15,574 nucleotides of DNA. Origin: an uncultured Microbacteriaceae bacterium. Its GTDB lineage: Bacteria; Actinomycetota; Actinomycetes; Actinomycetales; Microbacteriaceae. This document shows positions 14,212 through 15,574 of this stretch, piece by piece; positions within the stretch are counted from its first letter, which is position 1, and each line of letters starts with the position of its first letter. The position numbers and the translations under genes are program-made. The notes below the pieces were generated by a model. That model worked only from the letters and a program-made list of their open reading frames with translations. It ran no database searches and was not told the DNA's origin. The stretch lies in the NCBI GenBank assembly GCA_934661165.1, contig CAKUJB010000032.1, positions 1 to 15,574 on the forward strand, in the 5' to 3' direction.

Positions 14212-15574
14212 GCGGCCGGCTCGTGACGCTGCGGTGGCGGACGGGAGAGCCGCTGCTGCTCGGCGGCGCGCTGACGGCCGTCGCGGACGACGTGGCATTG
14301 GCCACGCGCGTCTCCGACGCCGAGGCGGCGGTCGAGGTGCCCGACGGCACCGCGTCGCTGCGACTCACGCTGACGTTCACGTCGAATCTCGTGCAGCCGT
14401 CGGCCGAGGTGCTCCGGATCGACCAGCTCCTGAGCGGGACGAACCTGGTCACGCCCCGCAGCGTCTTCGAACCCGTCGCGTATGAGCTGCAGGTCGGGGC
14501 GGCGAAGAAGCGCATGCGGGTCCCGGGTCTGCATCCCCTCCTGGCGGGGGTCTTCGGCGGGTGGAGCGATGCGGTGACGATCCTCGTCCGCGTGCCGCTG
14601 GTCGACGTCACCGGACTCATCCCCTCGTTCCTGGATCTCATGGAGCACCTGGCGCCCCGCGCTGGCGGAGGAGGCCTCGCGTCGTCGCCGCGGATCCTGG
14701 CGCGCACCGACGGCATCCTTCCGCGCTTCTGGATCGTCGCGACGCCCGAGTCCTGCCGCGGCGCGGCGGCCACCGACGTGCTCGCGTTCTTCGGTCCCAG
14801 CCAGAACCACGGCGCGCCGCTCTCGCTGAGCGACGAGCTCGTCAAGGCACGCCCGCTCCGGGAGTACGGGGCCGTGATGCTCGGAGCGGGCACGCACGAC
14901 GACGGCGGACACCTGGAGAAGCGCGCTCGGGCGCTCGACCACTTCGCGGTGCCCGGCGAGTACATCCTCGCGAAGGGGCTGGAGAAGGCGCTCGTCGCGA
15001 GCGGGCGCAACGCGATCCTGACCGTGCCGGTGCCGGCGAACCGCTCGCACAACCGAGCGGCGACGTCTGCTCTCCCGGGGCTCCTCACCGACATCCACCG
15101 GGTCGTCACGGCCACCGGCGACGCGCACCCTCCGGTGAATCCTGCCGTGCCCGACGAATGCCTGACGCCCGTCGCAGCCCCGCATTTCGCCGTCGGGGCG
15201 CACAGTCGCGGGGGCCTGGCGCTGTGGGGGGAGCCGGATGCCGGCCGCACCGGCGCCCTCGCACCCTCGACGCAGACGCCCGGAGCGCTCAGCGCCGGAC
15301 CGAACGCGTACACCGACCTCCTGCTGTTCGAAGCGCAGCAGGTCAGCGGCCACCTGGATCAGCTCGCGAGGACCGGATCGACGAGAGTCGTCTTCGTCGG
15401 ATACGAGCGCGGCACCGTGTCCGCGCCTTTCGCCGCCGCACAGGCGATCCCGGGCCTGAAGGACCGCGTGCAGCGCTTCCCGGTCGCCCCCGCGGGCGGC
15501 TCGGCGCCCGAGGACGCGACCCTCCTCGAACTCGCCGATCGGAGCCCGAGCCTGACCCACGCGCTGTCGACCCT
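14208..15574 (+). CDS. Unrecognised protein, possible alpha/beta-hydrolase fold (partial, cut by window end)
   Basis: The frame starts at GTG 14208, which overlaps the protease stop as GTGA, and stays open to the window edge. 455 codons are visible. The first 100 residues look like a beta-sandwich (SLRLTLTFTSNLV, FEPVAYELQVG). The rest alternates strands and helices: RFWIVATPESC, DVLAFFGPSQNHG, ALVASGRNAILTVPVP, FAVGAHSRGGLALW and RVVFVGYERGT. Ser333 sits in A-H-S-R-G-G, the form of nucleophile elbow seen in lipases such as Bacillus LipA. A second elbow-like G-Y-E-R-G has Glu400 where a nucleophile would be. The catalytic acid and His cannot be assigned. There is no signal peptide or membrane segment. 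The codon pattern and the coupled start make it a real gene. A hydrolase role is tentative; an inactive structural fold is equally possible. Confidence 0.85.
   Translation, partial: MSGRLVTLRWRTGEPLLLGGALTAVADDVALATRVSDAEAAVEVPDGTASLRLTLTFTSNLVQPSAEVLRIDQLLSGTNLVTPRSVFEPVAYELQVGAAKKRMRVPGLHPLLAGVFGGWSDAVTILVRVPLVDVTGLIPSFLDLMEHLAPRAGGGGLASSPRILARTDGILPRFWIVATPESCRGAAATDVLAFFGPSQNHGAPLSLSDELVKARPLREYGAVMLGAGTHDDGGHLEKRARALDHFAVPGEYILAKGLEKALVASGRNAILTVPVPANRSHNRAATSALPGLLTDIHRVVTATGDAHPPVNPAVPDECLTPVAAPHFAVGAHSRGGLALWGEPDAGRTGALAPSTQTPGALSAGPNAYTDLLLFEAQQVSGHLDQLARTGSTRVVFVGYERGTVSAPFAAAQAIPGLKDRVQRFPVAPAGGSAPEDATLLELADRSPSLTHALST

Noticed and set aside
416..15574. Contractile injection system or prophage
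   Set aside because: No sheath, tube, baseplate, tape-measure, ATPase, integrase or capsid gene is recognisable. The LysM and PG-binding domains alone do not establish it.
1..15574. tRNA, rRNA, CRISPR arrays, insertion sequences or long direct repeats
   Set aside because: By eye there are no regularly spaced repeats, no transposase-like product, no terminal inverted repeats and no tRNA-like cloverleaf ends. Short GC-rich repeats reflect composition.

Overview
The window is very GC-rich with strong G/C bias at third codon positions, and every supported gene is on the + strand. Codon use, the frequent GATGCC (Asp-Ala) pairs and the overall style point to a high-GC actinobacterium, plausibly Microbacteriaceae (Microbacterium-like). 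This assignment is inference: there is no rRNA or housekeeping marker here.

Layout. Positions 2-112 may hold the last 36 codons of an upstream gene. Positions 113-415 are a non-coding leader with one promoter candidate (TTGCAC, 18 nt, TATAAA) and a short 5' UTR that can fold into two mutually exclusive hairpins just before the first start codon. From 416 to the window end lies one uninterrupted operon of six large genes: (1) a 760-aa DUF6603-type protein; (2) an 864-aa, (3) a 1222-aa and (4) a 510-aa protein, each with motifs I associate with widespread but uncharacterised families of large bacterial proteins; (5) a 1241-aa subtilisin-family (S8) serine protease with a propeptide-like N-terminus, a beta-propeller-like middle, a peptidoglycan-binding domain, an Ig-like segment and a LysM-like domain; (6) a protein cut by the window end, with a possible alpha/beta-hydrolase nucleophile elbow. 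Genes 1 and 2 are 2 nt apart. The other four junctions are 4-nt ATGA or GTGA overlaps, so the genes are very likely co-transcribed and translationally coupled.

How they may work together. None of the six N-termini looks like a Sec or Tat signal peptide and I see no transmembrane helix, yet gene 5 carries domains usually found on cell-wall or phage-tail-like proteins. The coupling, sizes and domain mix suggest that the products form one assembly or act in one process. A secreted or injected particle, or an intracellular protease-armed complex, are possibilities. No sheath, tube, baseplate or ATPase gene is visible, so calling it a contractile injection system would be speculation. The genes downstream of 15574 are the most informative missing part.
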